Notes: generated by a model not told the origin, from the sequence alone. Positions 20,748 through 32,600 are shown, counted from the first letter of the stretch. The stretch is DNA of 64,000 nt from Porphyra umbilicalis (GCA_002049455.2 KV919076.1:24152-88151); one strand, 5' to 3'. Translations and numbers: made by a program.

Positions 20748-22044
20748 TTGTTAATATCAGGCCTGTCCTTGCGTCCCGTCGGATCCGCGTCGGACCGCAA
20801 AACAGTGGTGGAATCGCCGATCGGTCCGACGGGTAGCACCCCATTGTCCAAAGCTACATTTGTGGCACTTAAACGTCACGCAGAGAAATGACACAGGCGG
20901 CCTGCCTTCTTCATCCAACTTGTGCATATCATCCCACATCTCTGCCATCTCTCCCCTGCCTGCCTCTCCCTTCCCCGCACACAGCGCCCCTCTCCCCGCG
21001 CTCCCCCCCCCTATGTCCCCATGGCAATCAAGCGAAGCGCCCCTCCTTCCCTGCGTCGGCGTCGCCGCGGCGTCCGCCGCCAGGCGCTCTGGTGGCTGCC
21101 GGCGGCGGCTTTTCCGCACCGCGCCGCTGCGGCGCACGGGGCAGCACGCTTCCCCCTTCCCCCCTCTCCACGTGGCCAGGGACTAGGCTTCCTGGGCGCT
21201 GTCCCCCTTTTTCGCCGCCGCTCTCGGCGTCCTCCCCCCCGCCGCCACCGCCGCCACCGTCGTCTGCGCGTCGACCGCCCTGCCCGTGCCGGCCCTCCTC
21301 CCCACCTCCCCCGCCGCGTCCGCTCCGGCCGCCGCCGCTTTTGTGGCCGCCCCGACGTTATGCTCTGTGTACGCCGCGCGGACGGCGTGTGAAGGGGGTG
21401 GGAAAGGGGACGGGGCGACGACCGGGGGGGGGAAGTCGGCCGACGCCGCCGTCGCTGCGACGTAAAGGGGTGGGGTCTGCGGGGCTACTCGTCGGCCCCG
21501 CGTAGCCGGTGGGGGGGGGCGGCCGGTGGTGCCGCACCGCCATCGCCGCTGACGCTGGAATTTGCCGACTCCCTGACGCCTCCGCCGCGGCAGCCGGAGC
21601 TCGAAGCAGACAGCGGCGGCGGCGGCGGGGACCCTGCGGTGGTCGCCCGCCCAGCTCCCCCGCCGTTGCCACGGCGGCGGTTGCCGCCGCCACCACCGCC
21701 GGTTTCAGTAAGGCGACCAAGGGGGGGGGCGCCGGCACGCCGGGGACTCCGGCGTCGGTGTCGGCCGGCGGGTGGTCCGTGCCGCGGGCGACGCCCGTTG
21801 TGCGGGACGCGGCGGCTGCGGCGGTGGCGTCTCCGTCGGTGGTTGCCCTGACGGTGGTGGCGTCGCCGGCGCCCCTCGCGCGTGGGTGCTACTGTTTGTG
21901 GGGGGGATTTCTGTGCCCCCGTTTAAGGGGCTGGCCGTGGTGGCGGTGGTGGCAGAGGCGGGGGGGGGCGGAGGGGCGGACGCCGTGTCGGCCGAGTGGC
22001 TTGCGGCGGCAGTGTTGCTCTGCGTGAGCCATATGATTGAGTAG
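20748..22044 (+). other. GC-rich stretch with possible fragmentary coding region
   Basis: From an ATG at 21021 (MAIKRSAPPSLRRRRRGVRR) to a stop at 22044, pieces in different frames look protein-like: an Arg/Ser-rich leader, PLTLEFADSLTPPPRQPEL near 21545, and a hydrophobic end AWVLLFVGGISVPPFKGLAV near 21880. This could be an intron-containing gene for a plastid-targeted membrane protein with homopolymer breaks. I cannot fix exons and do not recognise a family, so no CDS is claimed. Confidence 0.25.
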
Positions 22045-22373
22045 GTGGGCGGGCTGCTGGTGGTGGGGTTGGTCTGGGCGGTATTGGAGCTGACTAGGAT
22101 GCCGGCTTGGGGAAGCACGTTATCGGGGAGCCGGTGCCCTGCAAATGGTAGGCTGTGGGGGGGTCGTAGGCCGAGCATTCCACACTCCCCGCCTGGGGGC
22201 AAGGCGGGGGGGGCCGAGGAGTCATGGCCAAGTCCATGGCGTGGGGGTGTTGACCACGGTGGGCGGAGGGTAGTAGTGGTCAGGGTGTGGGGCGGCGGGT
22301 CTTGTATCTCGAGCAAACTCCCCCCTTGTCAACAGGGGGGGGGCGCGGGCCGCGGCGCGACGCGGTCGACGGT
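22045..22373. other. 3' flank of the copia coding region
   Basis: This should include the 3' end of the minus-strand retrotransposon. It shares 16 identical bases (gtaggccgagcattcc, near 22166) with sequence near 27660 beyond the other end. I could not extend this to a convincing LTR. Confidence 0.35.
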
Positions 22374-25082
22374 CTAGGGGCGGCGGGGCTCGTTGCGGTA
22401 GGAGGCCGACATACTGTCGGCTCGGGCGGTTGGGCGGACGAAGCCCGAGGAGAGTGTCGTTGTGAGGGCGTGGTTGGGGGCGGGGCGTGCAAATGTCGGC
22501 TTGGAGAGGGCGTCAGCGGGGTTGGAGTCGCCCGTGATGAGGTGGAGGGACTGCATGGTGCCGTTGGGCAGCGCGTGGCGTAGCATAAAGAGGTCGCTCT
22601 TGCTGGGCATGTCGGTGGGGTCCCGGAAGGAAGTGACGAGCTCGCACGCCGCTGAGGAGTCGGTGCTGGCAGCTAGAGGGATGCGGCGCGAGAGGAGCTC
22701 TTGGAGGAGGAGGCGGATGTAGAGGGCCGCGGCGACGGCGTCGGCGAGGGCGAGCAGCTCGCCGGCGCAGGATCCGCGGCAGACGCGGTGGGGGCGGTGG
22801 GAGGCCCAGTGGAGGAGTGAGAAGCGGCGGGTGTTGTCGGTCAGGGCGATGATGAAGCCGAGTTGACGCTTGTGGAGGGGGGAGACGGCGGACCCGGAGT
22901 AGTCGGCGTACACGTCGAGGCAAAGAGAGTCGGCGTTGAGGCGGGTGAAGTGGAGGGAGACGGGGCGGGTGTACAGAGAGGCGAGGGCGGCATTGGCGCG
23001 GCGGGCGTCCGCGCCGGTGGGGTTGGGGAGGTTTGCGAGTTGGGTGGCGTCCGTGAGGACTTCGGGGCGGGCGACGCGGCCGACCCAGAGGAGCTTGACG
23101 GCGAGGGAATGCAAGTCTTTGGGGCTGGAAAGGAATGTGGAGAGGGGCGGGCAGAGCGGGAGCGGGGAGATGGCGGCGGCGTAGGCGCCGGCGTCACAGT
23201 GGATGCCGCATGCGTTCGTGCGGGCCGAGATGCCGGCGAAGGTCACGTTGTCGTGGTCGGGGCGGTGGGTGTTGTAGTCCTTGACGATGGAGGTAACGGC
23301 GGCGAGGAAGGCGGGGGTGCCCGCGTGGAGGGTGTCGTCGACGTCGGTGCACACAGCGCCGCGGAGTGGGGCGACGTAGACGGTATCGAAAGCGGAGCTG
23401 AGGGTGATGTGCGGGATGGAGAGGAAGCGGGACTGCGTGTTAAAATGGAAGTGTCGGCCGGCGTCGTTCTTGCCGTACATGGCGCGGTGGAAGGCTCAGA
23501 CGGAGCCGTCGGGCTCGCCCGATTCGGGTGGGGCCCAGAGGTAGGTGGGCTCGGGGAGGATGTCAGACTGGAGGTAGGCGCGGAGGAAGTCCTCGGTGTG
23601 GATGGAGAAGTGGAGGATGACGGAGGCGGCGACGATGGCGCGGATGGAGCGTTGGGGAGTGATGGAAAAGGTGGCGACGTTGTTGGTCTTGTGCCAGTCG
23701 CGGTTGCCGGCCACGCAGAAGCGGGCCCGCTCGGCGGGTTTGCCGTTCCCGCGGTTGGGTTTGTGCGTGACGCGCCAAAGGTAGTGGAAGATCTGTTTGC
23801 CGGCGGGGACGTGGGATGCGGGGAGGGTCGTCTTGCAGTCGATAGAGTCGATGATGTTGAGCTCGGTGCGTTTGGCCGCGTCCCAGCGTGGGTGCGACGG
23901 GGAGTCGGGGTCGGGGGGGTTGTTGAGTAAGGCGTGGGTCGTGGTTGGTAGCGTCGTGGGCGGGGGCGGGGCGGCGGAGTGCGTGCGGACGGGGAGCGCG
24001 GCGGCGGAGACGGGGGAGGTGGTGGTGGTTGCCGGGGGCGGGGGGCCGCAGGAGACGTGGGGCTTGGTGCGGGCCTCGTGGGAGGAGCAGATGCGGTTGT
24101 TGCGGGTGACGTAGACGGTTTTGCCGTCGAGGGAGTGGACGCGGCCTTGGAGACAGCCGTGTTTGTCGCGATGGAACCAGACGGCTTGGCCGACTTCGAC
24201 AAATGGGACGTTGGTGCCGGGGTGGGAGAGGGCGCTACGGAGGCAGTCGGCGGCGGTGTACGCCTCCATGGAGGCGCGGGCGGCTTGCATGGCGCGGTGG
24301 CGGAAGGCGATGGCGGGGTCGACGAGGTGGTTGTCGCCGATCAGGAGGCTTGGCGGGGAGCCGGTGACGGCGGTAGTTGGGCAGGAACCGTGAGCGCGGG
24401 GGGCGTCGTTGCGGGCTTTGTAGGCCATGGCCAGGATGAGGTCAGGCGCGAGAGTGGGGGTCTCGGCGGCGATGCGGAGGTAGGCTTGGTGGATGGGGCC
24501 GTGATGGCGCGCATTGCGACCGATGCCCCAAGGTGCCTCCGTAGGTATGAGGCGCCAGTGGACACACATGGACGTGAGGGCGTTGACGAACGGGTCGTTT
24601 TCGACCTCGGAGCCGCGGTCTGTCAGTGTGGTGTCGGGGCAGCCCCAAATACAAAGCCAGGTGACAAAGAGGACAGCAAACATGGTCTGGCCAGTCATGG
24701 AGGAAACGAAGCGGCCGAGGCCGAATTCAGTGTGAAGGCACGTAATGTCGAGGACCTTCGGGAGGTCGGGGCGGATCTGGAAGGTGTCGAGGGCGGTCAC
24801 CCGGTTGAATGTGAGCGGCCTCGGGGGCAGGGCGTATCGTGGGCGGCGGGGCAGGTGCGAGAGGCGTTGGCAGGGGACGCAGGAGGTGGCCACCTCGCGG
24901 AGGGCGGCGACGTCCGACGGGGGAAACGTCGTGGGTGGGAAGGAGCGGAGGAGGGATTCGACGCTGGCGTGGACAAATTGGCGGTGGGCGAGAGCCAGCT
25001 CGTAGCGGGTAAAGTGAATGAGCGTGGGCGGCGGTGGGGTTGGAGGCGGGGCAGCGTCATGTGACCGCGTTGGATGGCGCAC
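22374..25082 (-). pseudogene. copia integrase, reverse transcriptase and RNase H, broken by one TGA
   Basis: One frame with a single stop at 23496-23498. Integrase: zinc-binding part ending in SCVPCQRLSHLP, first Asp in ALDTFQIR, second Asp in TLTDRGSEVEN. The expected catalytic Glu region reads IGRNARHHGPIH, where related elements carry Glu in place of that Ala. RT: YLWRVTHKPNRGNGKP to IHTEDFLRAYLQSDILPEP, then the TGA exactly where a residue before AFHRAMYGKNDAG is expected, and the active-site block VCTDVDDTLHAG. RNase H: DVYADYSG, CAGELLALADAV, ASTDSSAACELV and GDSNPADALSKP. Two independent lesions (stop and Glu-to-Ala) make it inactive as read. The TGA would be a TGG if repaired, but I only note the break. 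Confidence 0.82.
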
Positions 25083-26071
25083 CGAACGGGGCGGCGGGCA
25101 CGGCCAAAGACGATGGTGTTGGCGTCTGTGTCGACGATGAGGCTGAGGCGCTTGTGGGATTGGAGGCCGAGGAGTAGTGGCACCGCACTGTGTTGGAGGA
25201 TGTGGACGTCGGGAAGGTCGAAGGTGAGTCGGAGGCCGGATGTGTCGGTCGTGGTCAGGCGGAGGGAGAGGCGGGCGATGGAGGGAGGCACGTCGTGGCC
25301 GAGGGTGTAGCGGGTGGTGGCTGGGCGTAGTGGGGACGTGGCGGCCTGTGGGTGGCGGCGCAGCCAGGTGTCGCCGACAATGTCGCCGGGCGTGCCGATA
25401 TCGACGATGGCCGTGCTGATGTCGGCTTCGGGGGCGGCGTAGACGGTGGAGATCGGGAGGACGGGCACGTGCCAGGCGTCGTCGTAGTTGTGGTCGTGCG
25501 GGGCTGGGGTGGCGTGTTCGGCGAGGTTGGCGGCGGGGACCGGGGCGGGGGGCCCGGGTGGCAGGATGTTAGCCGTGGAGGTCGTTTCGGCCAGGCGGGC
25601 GGGAGTCGGGCGGCTAGGGGCGGGCGGGCGGGTGGTGGGGCAGTTCCGGGCGAAGTGGTCCGTGCTTTGGCAGATGCGGCAGGGGCTTTCTGGGCCCGGG
25701 CCGTGGTAGGGGCGGGCGGGGGAGGTCTCTGTGCGGTACGGGCGGGAGGCGCCGCTGAGGAAGCGGCGCAAGACGTAGAAGACTTCGTTTGGGTTGCCGT
25801 TTGGGGGCACGGTCGTGTTAACCATTCAATGGTGGTAGATGGTAGGGGCGGGGTCGGCGAAGGTGGCGAGGAAGGCGGAGCTGGTGGGGTTGGGGTGTGG
25901 GGGCGGCGAGGGCGAGAGCGAGGCGGAGGAGCAAGTCCCGGGGGGGCCGGTGGCGAGAAGGAGCTTGGCGCGGGCGGCGAGGTCGTGCGGGTCGGAGTGC
26001 TTGGCGGCGGAGATGAGAGAGGCGGCGAACCACTCGCCGCGTACCGTTTCCATAATCTTGTCGGCCAGCAT
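24797..26071 (-). pseudogene. copia nucleocapsid zinc knuckle and aspartic protease
   Basis: Same frame as gag. It contains CRICQSTDHFARNC, a CX2CX4HX4C knuckle that binds element RNA. Then comes a retropepsin-like domain with STAIVDIGTPGDIVGDTWLR; the usual D-T/S-G reads DIG, so the active-site triplet looks altered (Asp kept, next residue changed). HSAVPLLLGLQSHKRLSLIV fits the C-terminal strand of the protease. A TGA at 25826 cuts the frame. Its 3' end overlaps the integrase frame by about 285 bases in a different phase, so integrase expression would need a frame change here. Confidence 0.7.
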
Positions 26072-26098
26072 GTCGGCAGTGTGGTAACGGGGGAGGAG

Positions 26099-27187
26099 TT
26101 AAGATTGGAGGAGGGAGAGGCGGGCGATCATGCGGTCAAAGCGAGAGACCGCAAAGTCGTTGGGGACGACCGGTTCGGGGCAATAAGAGGTGGACTGCCA
26201 CAGCTCGCGGATACGTAGGTTGCGTGCGTCCGTGTGGATGCGGTTTTGGATGAGCGCCCAGACGGCGGACTCGGAAAGGCCTCGGCTGTCGGAGACGAGG
26301 GCGGGGAGGTTGTGCTCGGAGGAGCGGACGCCGCACGGGATGCAGGATGCGCGCTGGTGAGCGGGGATGGCAAATGCGTCGCAGATGCCGATGAATGTAG
26401 AGCGTGCGCGGTTGTAGGACTCGTTGTCTAGGCCGCTGTATTGGCGGTCGGCGGAGTAGTACTGGGCGACTGAGCGGAAGGACGAGGATGGCGGTGGCGG
26501 GGAAGAGCGGGCGGCGGCGTACGAACGAGGCGGCGGGGCCGCCGAAGTTGGCGGAGTTGCATGCAGAGGGGTGGGCGATGGGAGTGGAGTCGGGGAGCCG
26601 GGCTGGGTTGGAGCGGGGCCTTGGCGGGGTGGGGTAGAGGCGGACTGGGGATGGGAGAGCGTGTCGTCGGACGTGGACGGGCAGGAGGTATAGGAGGCGA
26701 TTTGGTCGAACTCGCCGTCGAGGTAGAGCTGCAGGAGGGAGTAGCGTGTGAGGCCGCCGGTGGTCTTGTCGAGGTTGGTCGTCGGGTACGGGTGCCAGAC
26801 GGCGCGGATTGCGGAGGAGACCGAGAGGATCTGGCGGCGGGAGAGGGAGTCGACGGCGTAGTCGCCAATGACGAGGGAGACGGTAAAAGTAATGTCCGAC
26901 GGGGTCCAGGCGGGCGTGATGGCGCGGTGGAATGTGGAGAGGCGGGCGTAGATGTCGTCGAAGAAGGCGGGGTCTGTGGTGAGCGCGGTGTTGAACAAGG
27001 AAGGGGAGTACGGCAGCGGGATGTTTGCCAGCGTGGTGGGGGTGTTGGCGGCGGTGGGTGTCGAGGTGGCGTCGGCGGCGGCGGCGGCGTCGGCGGCAAG
27101 GGCTTTGGTTGTGGCTTCGGCGGCGGCCAGAGCGGAAGCGGCAGAGCCGGTGGTGTCGGTGGGGTTGGGGCTGGATGGCGGGGGCAT
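26099..27187 (-). pseudogene. copia gag (capsid) region
   Basis: Frame of 362 residues from an ATG at 27187 to TAA at 26099. The N-terminus is an Ala/Thr-rich tail. A helical capsid-like part follows (FFDDIYARLSTFHRAITPAW; TVSLVIGDYAVDSLSRRQIL), and a second folded block (SESAVWALIQNRIHTDARNL). The same reading frame resumes past the stop at 26099, and past another at 25826, into the zinc-knuckle region. Gag and protease were therefore probably one continuous frame before these nonsense changes. There is no independent gene function beyond the retroelement. Confidence 0.7.
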
Positions 27188-27973
27188 CGTGGCGGGTGTG
27201 TGGGGCAGAGAAGGGGGTGGGGTGGTGGGGCGGGGTGTCGGGGCGAGGCGACGGGTGGGATAGGCGGGGCGAGGTGGTGGGGCGAGACGTGGAGGCAGAT
27301 CGGCGGGGCGTGGCGACGGGTCCGGACGGTGGGACGGGGCGACGGGTCGGGTCGGCGGGGCGGGACAAACGCAGCGGTAGTCAGACCGGGCCGGCGCGAA
27401 GCGTCAACGTAGAAGGAGCAGGCGACGTGGGAGGGCGGGGGGGGGACGTGAACCTCAGCGACGGCGGACCGTGGTGGCTACCATGTGAAATGCGGAAGAA
27501 GGTTGCCCCGCCGGAGATCGGCGGGGGACCGGTCGGCGGTGGCGGTTTTATCCAGTGCAGGCGGAATCAATCCAGAGGCGATTCAATCAACATACATCAA
27601 AGCGGAAATCCAATGCGATACAACAATTCGGGCGAAAATCGGTCTCGTGGCTCGGGGTTGTAGGCCGAGCATTCCGCACCCTCCCCTCACCCCCAGTGCC
27701 CAGTTCGGCAATCCGCCTGGTTGTTATCACGGGAGGATGCCTAGTGCTGATTCTGCAAATGCGAGTGATGGGCGGTGGATTTTCCTCTCGTGAAGATTCG
27801 ATGTGTATGACGTGTGGGGGGGTTGTCTTGTGGCGGAGACCTGGGCATCATCGCGTGATAGAGTGCGCCAGTCGATCGGTTCGACTGTCATGACATGATT
27901 CAAGTCCACAATTCATCATCGAAGGACGAGTTCATGGTTATTGCTGTCCTAGCCGCTCTCCTGCCCTGCTCGC
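27188..27973. other. 5' flank of copia element and upstream region of Harbinger transposase
   Basis: The first 250 bases are G-rich on the plus strand and resemble a retroelement leader (C-rich on the coding strand). The 69-bp repeat copy 2 follows (27484-27552). From 27560 the composition turns AT-richer and stays so into the transposase gene. The outer end of the Harbinger element should lie in this part, but I could not find a matching inverted repeat. Confidence 0.45.
27484..27552 (+). repeat. 69-bp dispersed repeat, copy 2
   Basis: Same orientation as 20679-20747, with 4 differences in 69 bases. It contains a self-complementary CCGCCGG / CGGCGG pair around gagat. It lies about 300 bases upstream of the gag start on the minus strand. 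Confidence 0.85.
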
Positions 27974-29233
27974 ATGCAAGCTCGTCACGGAGCAACCATC
28001 ATCATGGACGAGACGGAGACGCAGCTGTTCGTCGACCCTGTACAAGAAGCGGAAAAGCACATTGAGGCCAGCACGACTCTGGATGATGTGGCAGACAGTT
28101 CCCGTCTTGACCGGGATGACCGTGACACAGAGTCGTTTCTTTTCTCCGCTGCCGCGACTCTCTTTTACCATCCCAATGGTGGGGGTAAGCGTGCCAACTT
28201 TGAGAGAAATAATGAGGTGGAGTGGTATCGCCGCATGCGCCAACCTGGTGTGTTCTTTAAGCGTCTCCGCATGACAGAGAGCTCATTTGACGTGTTGTAC
28301 AATCAAGTGAAGCTCTTCATGCGGTACCCAGGCAATGGGCGGGTGGGCCATCCTCCCAAGATTCACCTACGCATTCGATTGCTACTTGTTCTGTACCGGC
28401 TGGCACAGGGTGGCTGTCTTCTGCTGACATGCGACACGGCGGACTTCTCCGAGTCGACGTTCAATCGTGTCCTGAGGGAGGTGCTGTCTGCCATTGAGTG
28501 TGCACTGCCCACCCCCATGTTTCCGTCTTCAGTCGACGGACAGTCGAACGTTGCCGTGGACTTTGTCAATCTGCTTGGCTGCCTGTTGAGGAAGGTTACC
28601 GGGGTGATTGATGGTTTCCTCATTCCAATTCGTACCCCTACTGCTCGGATGAAAGTGTCGTACAGTTGTCGTAAGTGTTTGTATCCGCTATACCTCCTTG
28701 CCATTACTGACAGTCGGAAGCGCTTCTTGTGGACGCACTCAGGTTTGCCTGGCTCCATCGGTGACAGTAGAGCCTTCCAGGAGAGTCGCTTTAATCGGAA
28801 AAATAAGTTTAGCACTCCCGTGCTTTACGCGGGATTCTCTCTTCTCGCTGACGGAGGATTCGCTTCGAAGAAGTGGCTGTTGAAGCCATATCCGCGTGAT
28901 CAGCGGAATGAGAAGCGCAGGTACGTTAACTACGTGCTTTCATCAGCGCGCGTCATTGTTGAGAACGCTTTCGGTGTTTTAGAAGGGCGCTGGAGAATAC
29001 TTCACCACGGCATATGCACAGATGTAGAAACAGCGCGACAGGTATGTGACGTTTGCGTGTTGCTGCACCGCTTTTTGATTGAGCGAGGAGACAGTTGGAC
29101 CGACAATGTCGATGTTCGTGACACGGATCCGGACGTAACGGCTGAGGACATGACATCCGATGGTGACGATGCCGACTCTCTGCGATTGAGAATTGAGCTC
29201 TGTGAGGCACTCTGGGCTTCGTACCATTGTTGA
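27974..29233 (+). CDS. PIF/Harbinger transposase (DDE_Tnp_4 type)
   Basis: Intact 419-residue frame from ATG 27974 to TGA 29231-29233. The nuclease triad is readable: Asp213 in GVIDGFLIPI, Asp264 in LPGSIGDSRAFQ, Glu330 in ARVIVENAFGVLEGRWRIL. An N-terminal helix-turn-helix-like part (FSESTFNRVLREVLSAIECA) precedes it. By family knowledge this enzyme cuts and pastes its element and prefers a 3-bp TTA/TAA target; it normally needs the element's Myb/SANT-like partner, which is encoded facing it at 29638-35906. Codon use is much less GC-biased than in the host genes, fitting a foreign or recently acquired element. No nonsense or frameshift is seen, so it could still be functional. Confidence 0.92.
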   Translation: MQARHGATIIMDETETQLFVDPVQEAEKHIEASTTLDDVADSSRLDRDDRDTESFLFSAAATLFYHPNGGGKRANFERNNEVEWYRRMRQPGVFFKRLRMTESSFDVLYNQVKLFMRYPGNGRVGHPPKIHLRIRLLLVLYRLAQGGCLLLTCDTADFSESTFNRVLREVLSAIECALPTPMFPSSVDGQSNVAVDFVNLLGCLLRKVTGVIDGFLIPIRTPTARMKVSYSCRKCLYPLYLLAITDSRKRFLWTHSGLPGSIGDSRAFQESRFNRKNKFSTPVLYAGFSLLADGGFASKKWLLKPYPRDQRNEKRRYVNYVLSSARVIVENAFGVLEGRWRILHHGICTDVETARQVCDVCVLLHRFLIERGDSWTDNVDVRDTDPDVTAEDMTSDGDDADSLRLRIELCEALWASYHC

Positions 29234-29637
29234 GTAGTGGAGGTCGCATCTTTTTTGTCGTTGAGACCCCAGTGGGATGGGATCGCGACATGATTGTTCA
29301 GTGGGCAGCACGAGGTGCGTCATGCAACTCGCTGCCAATGCGGACATATGTCCAACGGGGTGTTTGGGGTGGCGCATATCTGCGGGCGGTTGTAACCGCG
29401 GTAATGGGCCCTTGGGGGGCCGTGCCGACGGCAGTGGTGGGCGCCAGGCAAGGTCAGCGGAGGGGACCGGTGCCTGGTGACAACCGTCGCAGGACAGGCC
29501 GATGTGATGCTTGGCAGCGGACTGCTGTTTTCATCGTTTACATTGGGACACGCGAGACTGATGGAGTGGATACCGATACAAAATAAAGCTACTGTGAACG
29601 AACTGCAGCAAACATCGACCTTGCTCAACCGAGGCAA
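29234..29637. other. Convergent spacer between Harbinger transposase and Myb-like gene
   Basis: About 400 bases where two 3' ends meet. An aataaa signal is present on the plus strand near 29582, 350 bases after the transposase stop. No further gene is seen. Confidence 0.45.
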
Positions 29638-32600
29638 CTAATCTGCGCCAGCGCCTCCGACGGTCCCCACCACCTTATTCCCAGAAGGCCCCCCCGACCC
29701 CTCCCCTCCCCCCACAGTGGCATCAGCATCGATTCCCCGCTTCCAAGAAGCAAACATCGAGGGCGTCATGCCCGCGTTCGACATCCGGATGGCGCGGTCC
29801 ATGAGAGCATCCTCCTCCTTCGTGGCATTCTCGAGTTCAATAGCGCGTTGCCGCAGAGCGCTCTCTTTCTCCTCAGACACAAACTTGCGCTGCAACAGAG
29901 CCAATCTGCCCTCGTCGTGCTCATTCTGCGACTTGGCCGAAACCATGTGGGAGCTCTCCTGGTCCGCCAGGGTCCTCACAAAGCCCTCCGCAGCTTGAGT
30001 AGCCGCGGGCTTGGCCCGAACCAGTTGGCGACCGGCGCGCCCGGGAACAGCAGGCCCTGCCATCGCCTGCCCCTGCGGCGTGACGGGCGGATCGACATGG
30101 TCAGTGGCTGTGATCGGCTCACAAGTGCGTGTCGCACCCCGATCAGCCGACCGAACACGAGGGAGCGAGGAAGTTCTGGCGGCGGGAGAACTTGAGTCAT
30201 CCTCGAAATCAGAATCGCCGGGTGACTTGCGGTGTGTTGCAGAAGGAGCATTGCCATCTTCTTCGTCAACCTCCGCGTAGATCACATTTTCAAGTCGTCG
30301 CGCGGGGGAGTCCGACGGCTTGGGCGTCGATTGGTGGCGTCGATCCGCGGCGCGTCCACCAGAAACAACGCGACTGCTGCCGTCTCGAGACGGCAACCTT
30401 GCTGGAGGGGCAGTTCAGGACTAAAACTGGATCCCCGCGTACGTGCTTCCTCCCCCGCCGCAGTCGCACCCCAAAGATCTTGAAAAAGCTCGTAGTCTGG
30501 AAACTTGGCTGTTTTGGGAGAACGAAAGTGATGGGCACACAACAAAAGAACCGAGCATACGAAAACTGAATTAGAGCATTCCCACCAATGTCGGGCCAAC
30601 GCCATATTGGGCACACGTTGCAGAAACGTGTCTCAAATTCGCCGTTGGCCAGTTCTCGGGGCGGGTAACAATGTCGGACGTGCACGCGGCGTTGCCAACG
30701 GAGGTCAAGCGAGTTAAAACGCGAATGTACTTGCGTCCGATTCGGGGTCGGAGCCGTTGGCCCCGGGGCCAACGAGTTGCCAACGGAGCCTCCGTTGGCA
30801 ACTCGTTGGCCCTGGGGCCAACGGGTTCTGTGCTCTGATTGGTCTATCGCGGTTTCATGGGGTTAAATGAGTGACATGTGGCACTTCATATTGTCCTCAG
30901 ATTGCCCAATGTATCATATTTTTGTTTCGACAGCCACCCACGGATGGAATATGGTCCCTCTCAGAACTGGACGGCCGCGTGCCTGCTCGGCCCCAGGGCC
31001 CCGATCGTTAGAGTGTGTCACGTATCTCTTGTGCGGTGGAGCGCGGCCGAACGCGCTAGCAGGCACTGACACTGGCGCAACGAGTGGATCGGACCACTCG
31101 AGCGGGCACACGAGGCGGGGCCGGGCCACCGCCCCGCATCCTGACCGCGAACGGTCACCAAGCCGCCGTACAAGCGGCCACGTAAAACAATCAGCCGGCC
31201 CCCGCACAGCAAACAGCGCCACAGGGCCCCCCTGACAACCCCCGCACCCCCACGGCCACCTCCCGCCCACACACCGCGGCGCTAGCACAGGCCCAGACCC
31301 GTGGCCGTCACCACACCCCCCCCTCACCCCCACGGCTGCTACCACCCCCGCCGCCACCGCCTACCGCCGCCCTCGCCGTCTCCACCGCCCCCGCCCACAC
31401 TCCCGTACCCGCCGTCGCCGACCGCCCGCGCCGTCCCCGTCCGCCACAGCGCCGCCGCCGCCCCCGGCGACGCCAGCCCCGTCCCCGCCATCGCCGTGCG
31501 CCCCCCCAGCCGTCGCCGGACGCGCCGTCGCCGGCTCCGCCGCCGCCCCCGCAGACCACCGCCCCCGGCAACCGCCGTCACCGCCCCCACCGCCGTCCCC
31601 ACCGCATCCACCCGCCCCCTCTGTCGCCACCGACCGCTGCAGCCGGCGCCGAGCGGCGCCCTTACCGACCGCCACCCCCGCCGACCGCCGCTACCGCCCT
31701 CCCCGCCGCTTCCGCCCTCTGCCGCCGCCCCCCTCGCCGCTGCCCCACTGCCTTCACCGCCGCTGCCTACCTCTCTCCCGTCGCCTGCGCCGCCATCGCC
31801 GGCCGCCCCCGCCGCCACCGTCAACTGCGGCGCTTTCCTCCGCGCCTACCCCCACCGGCGCCCTCCCTGCCCGCCGGCGCCCTCGCCGCCCCTTCCGCCG
31901 CCGCCGCCTGCCGCCGCCCCGCCCGCGGCCGCTGCCTTCTGCCGCCACCCCCTCAGCCGCCGTCAACGCCGCCCTCACCGCCGCCAACCCCGTCGGCCCC
32001 GCCAACTGCGCCGACATCGACAGCCGCACCCCGCCCCGCTTCCACTCCCGCCGCCGCCGACGGCCGCCCACGCTGTCGCTGCAGCTGCCGACACCGACGT
32101 TCGCCCCATCCGCTGCCGCCCCGTTTGCCACCGTCGACTGCGGCCTCCGCCGTCGCCGCCCCCTCGACAGCCCACGCCACTCGTCTCTTCCGCCCTCGCC
32201 CCCGTCGCCGCCGTCGCCTTCTTCCCCTCCCGTCGCCGCCTACCGGTTCCCCCGCCGTCGCCGCTCCTTCAGCCCCCGCCGACCGCCGCCGCCACCGCCG
32301 CCGCCGGCCGCCGCCGCCGTTGCTGTCCCTGCCGCCGCCGACCGCCACTTCTGCCGTCGCTTCCCCCCGCGCCACTGCCGACCACCGCCCCCGCCCACAT
32401 CTGCCCCCGCTCTCGCCCCCGTACCCGGCGTCCCCGTCCTCCCGCCCCGTCGCCGGCAGCCGCCGTCCCCGCCGACGCCACCCCCGCTGCCGCCGCCGAC
32501 CATCGCCCTCGCCGTTGACGCCCCAGACTGCACCGCTGAGCGCTGCGCCCGCCGTCGCTGCCTCCTTCTCTGCCGTCACCACCACAGCCGCTGCCCCCGC

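Larger units (their letters stand above)
22374..27187 (-). mobile_element. Ty1/copia-type LTR retrotransposon, decayed; coding span only
   Basis: Read from 27187 down to 22374, the order is gag, zinc knuckle and aspartic protease, integrase, reverse transcriptase, RNase H. Integrase before RT is the copia order. Several lesions interrupt it: stops at 26099 and 25826, a frame change between protease and integrase (24797-25082), and a TGA at 23496 within RT. LTRs are not defined; the only direct repeats that bracket it are the 69-bp copies at 20679 and 27484. No clean target duplication could be set. Confidence 0.88.

Noticed and set aside
22045..27700. Full LTRs for the copia element
   Set aside because: Only 16 identical bases near 22166 and 27660, and the 69-bp pair at different relative distances. 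Not enough to define LTRs or a target duplication.
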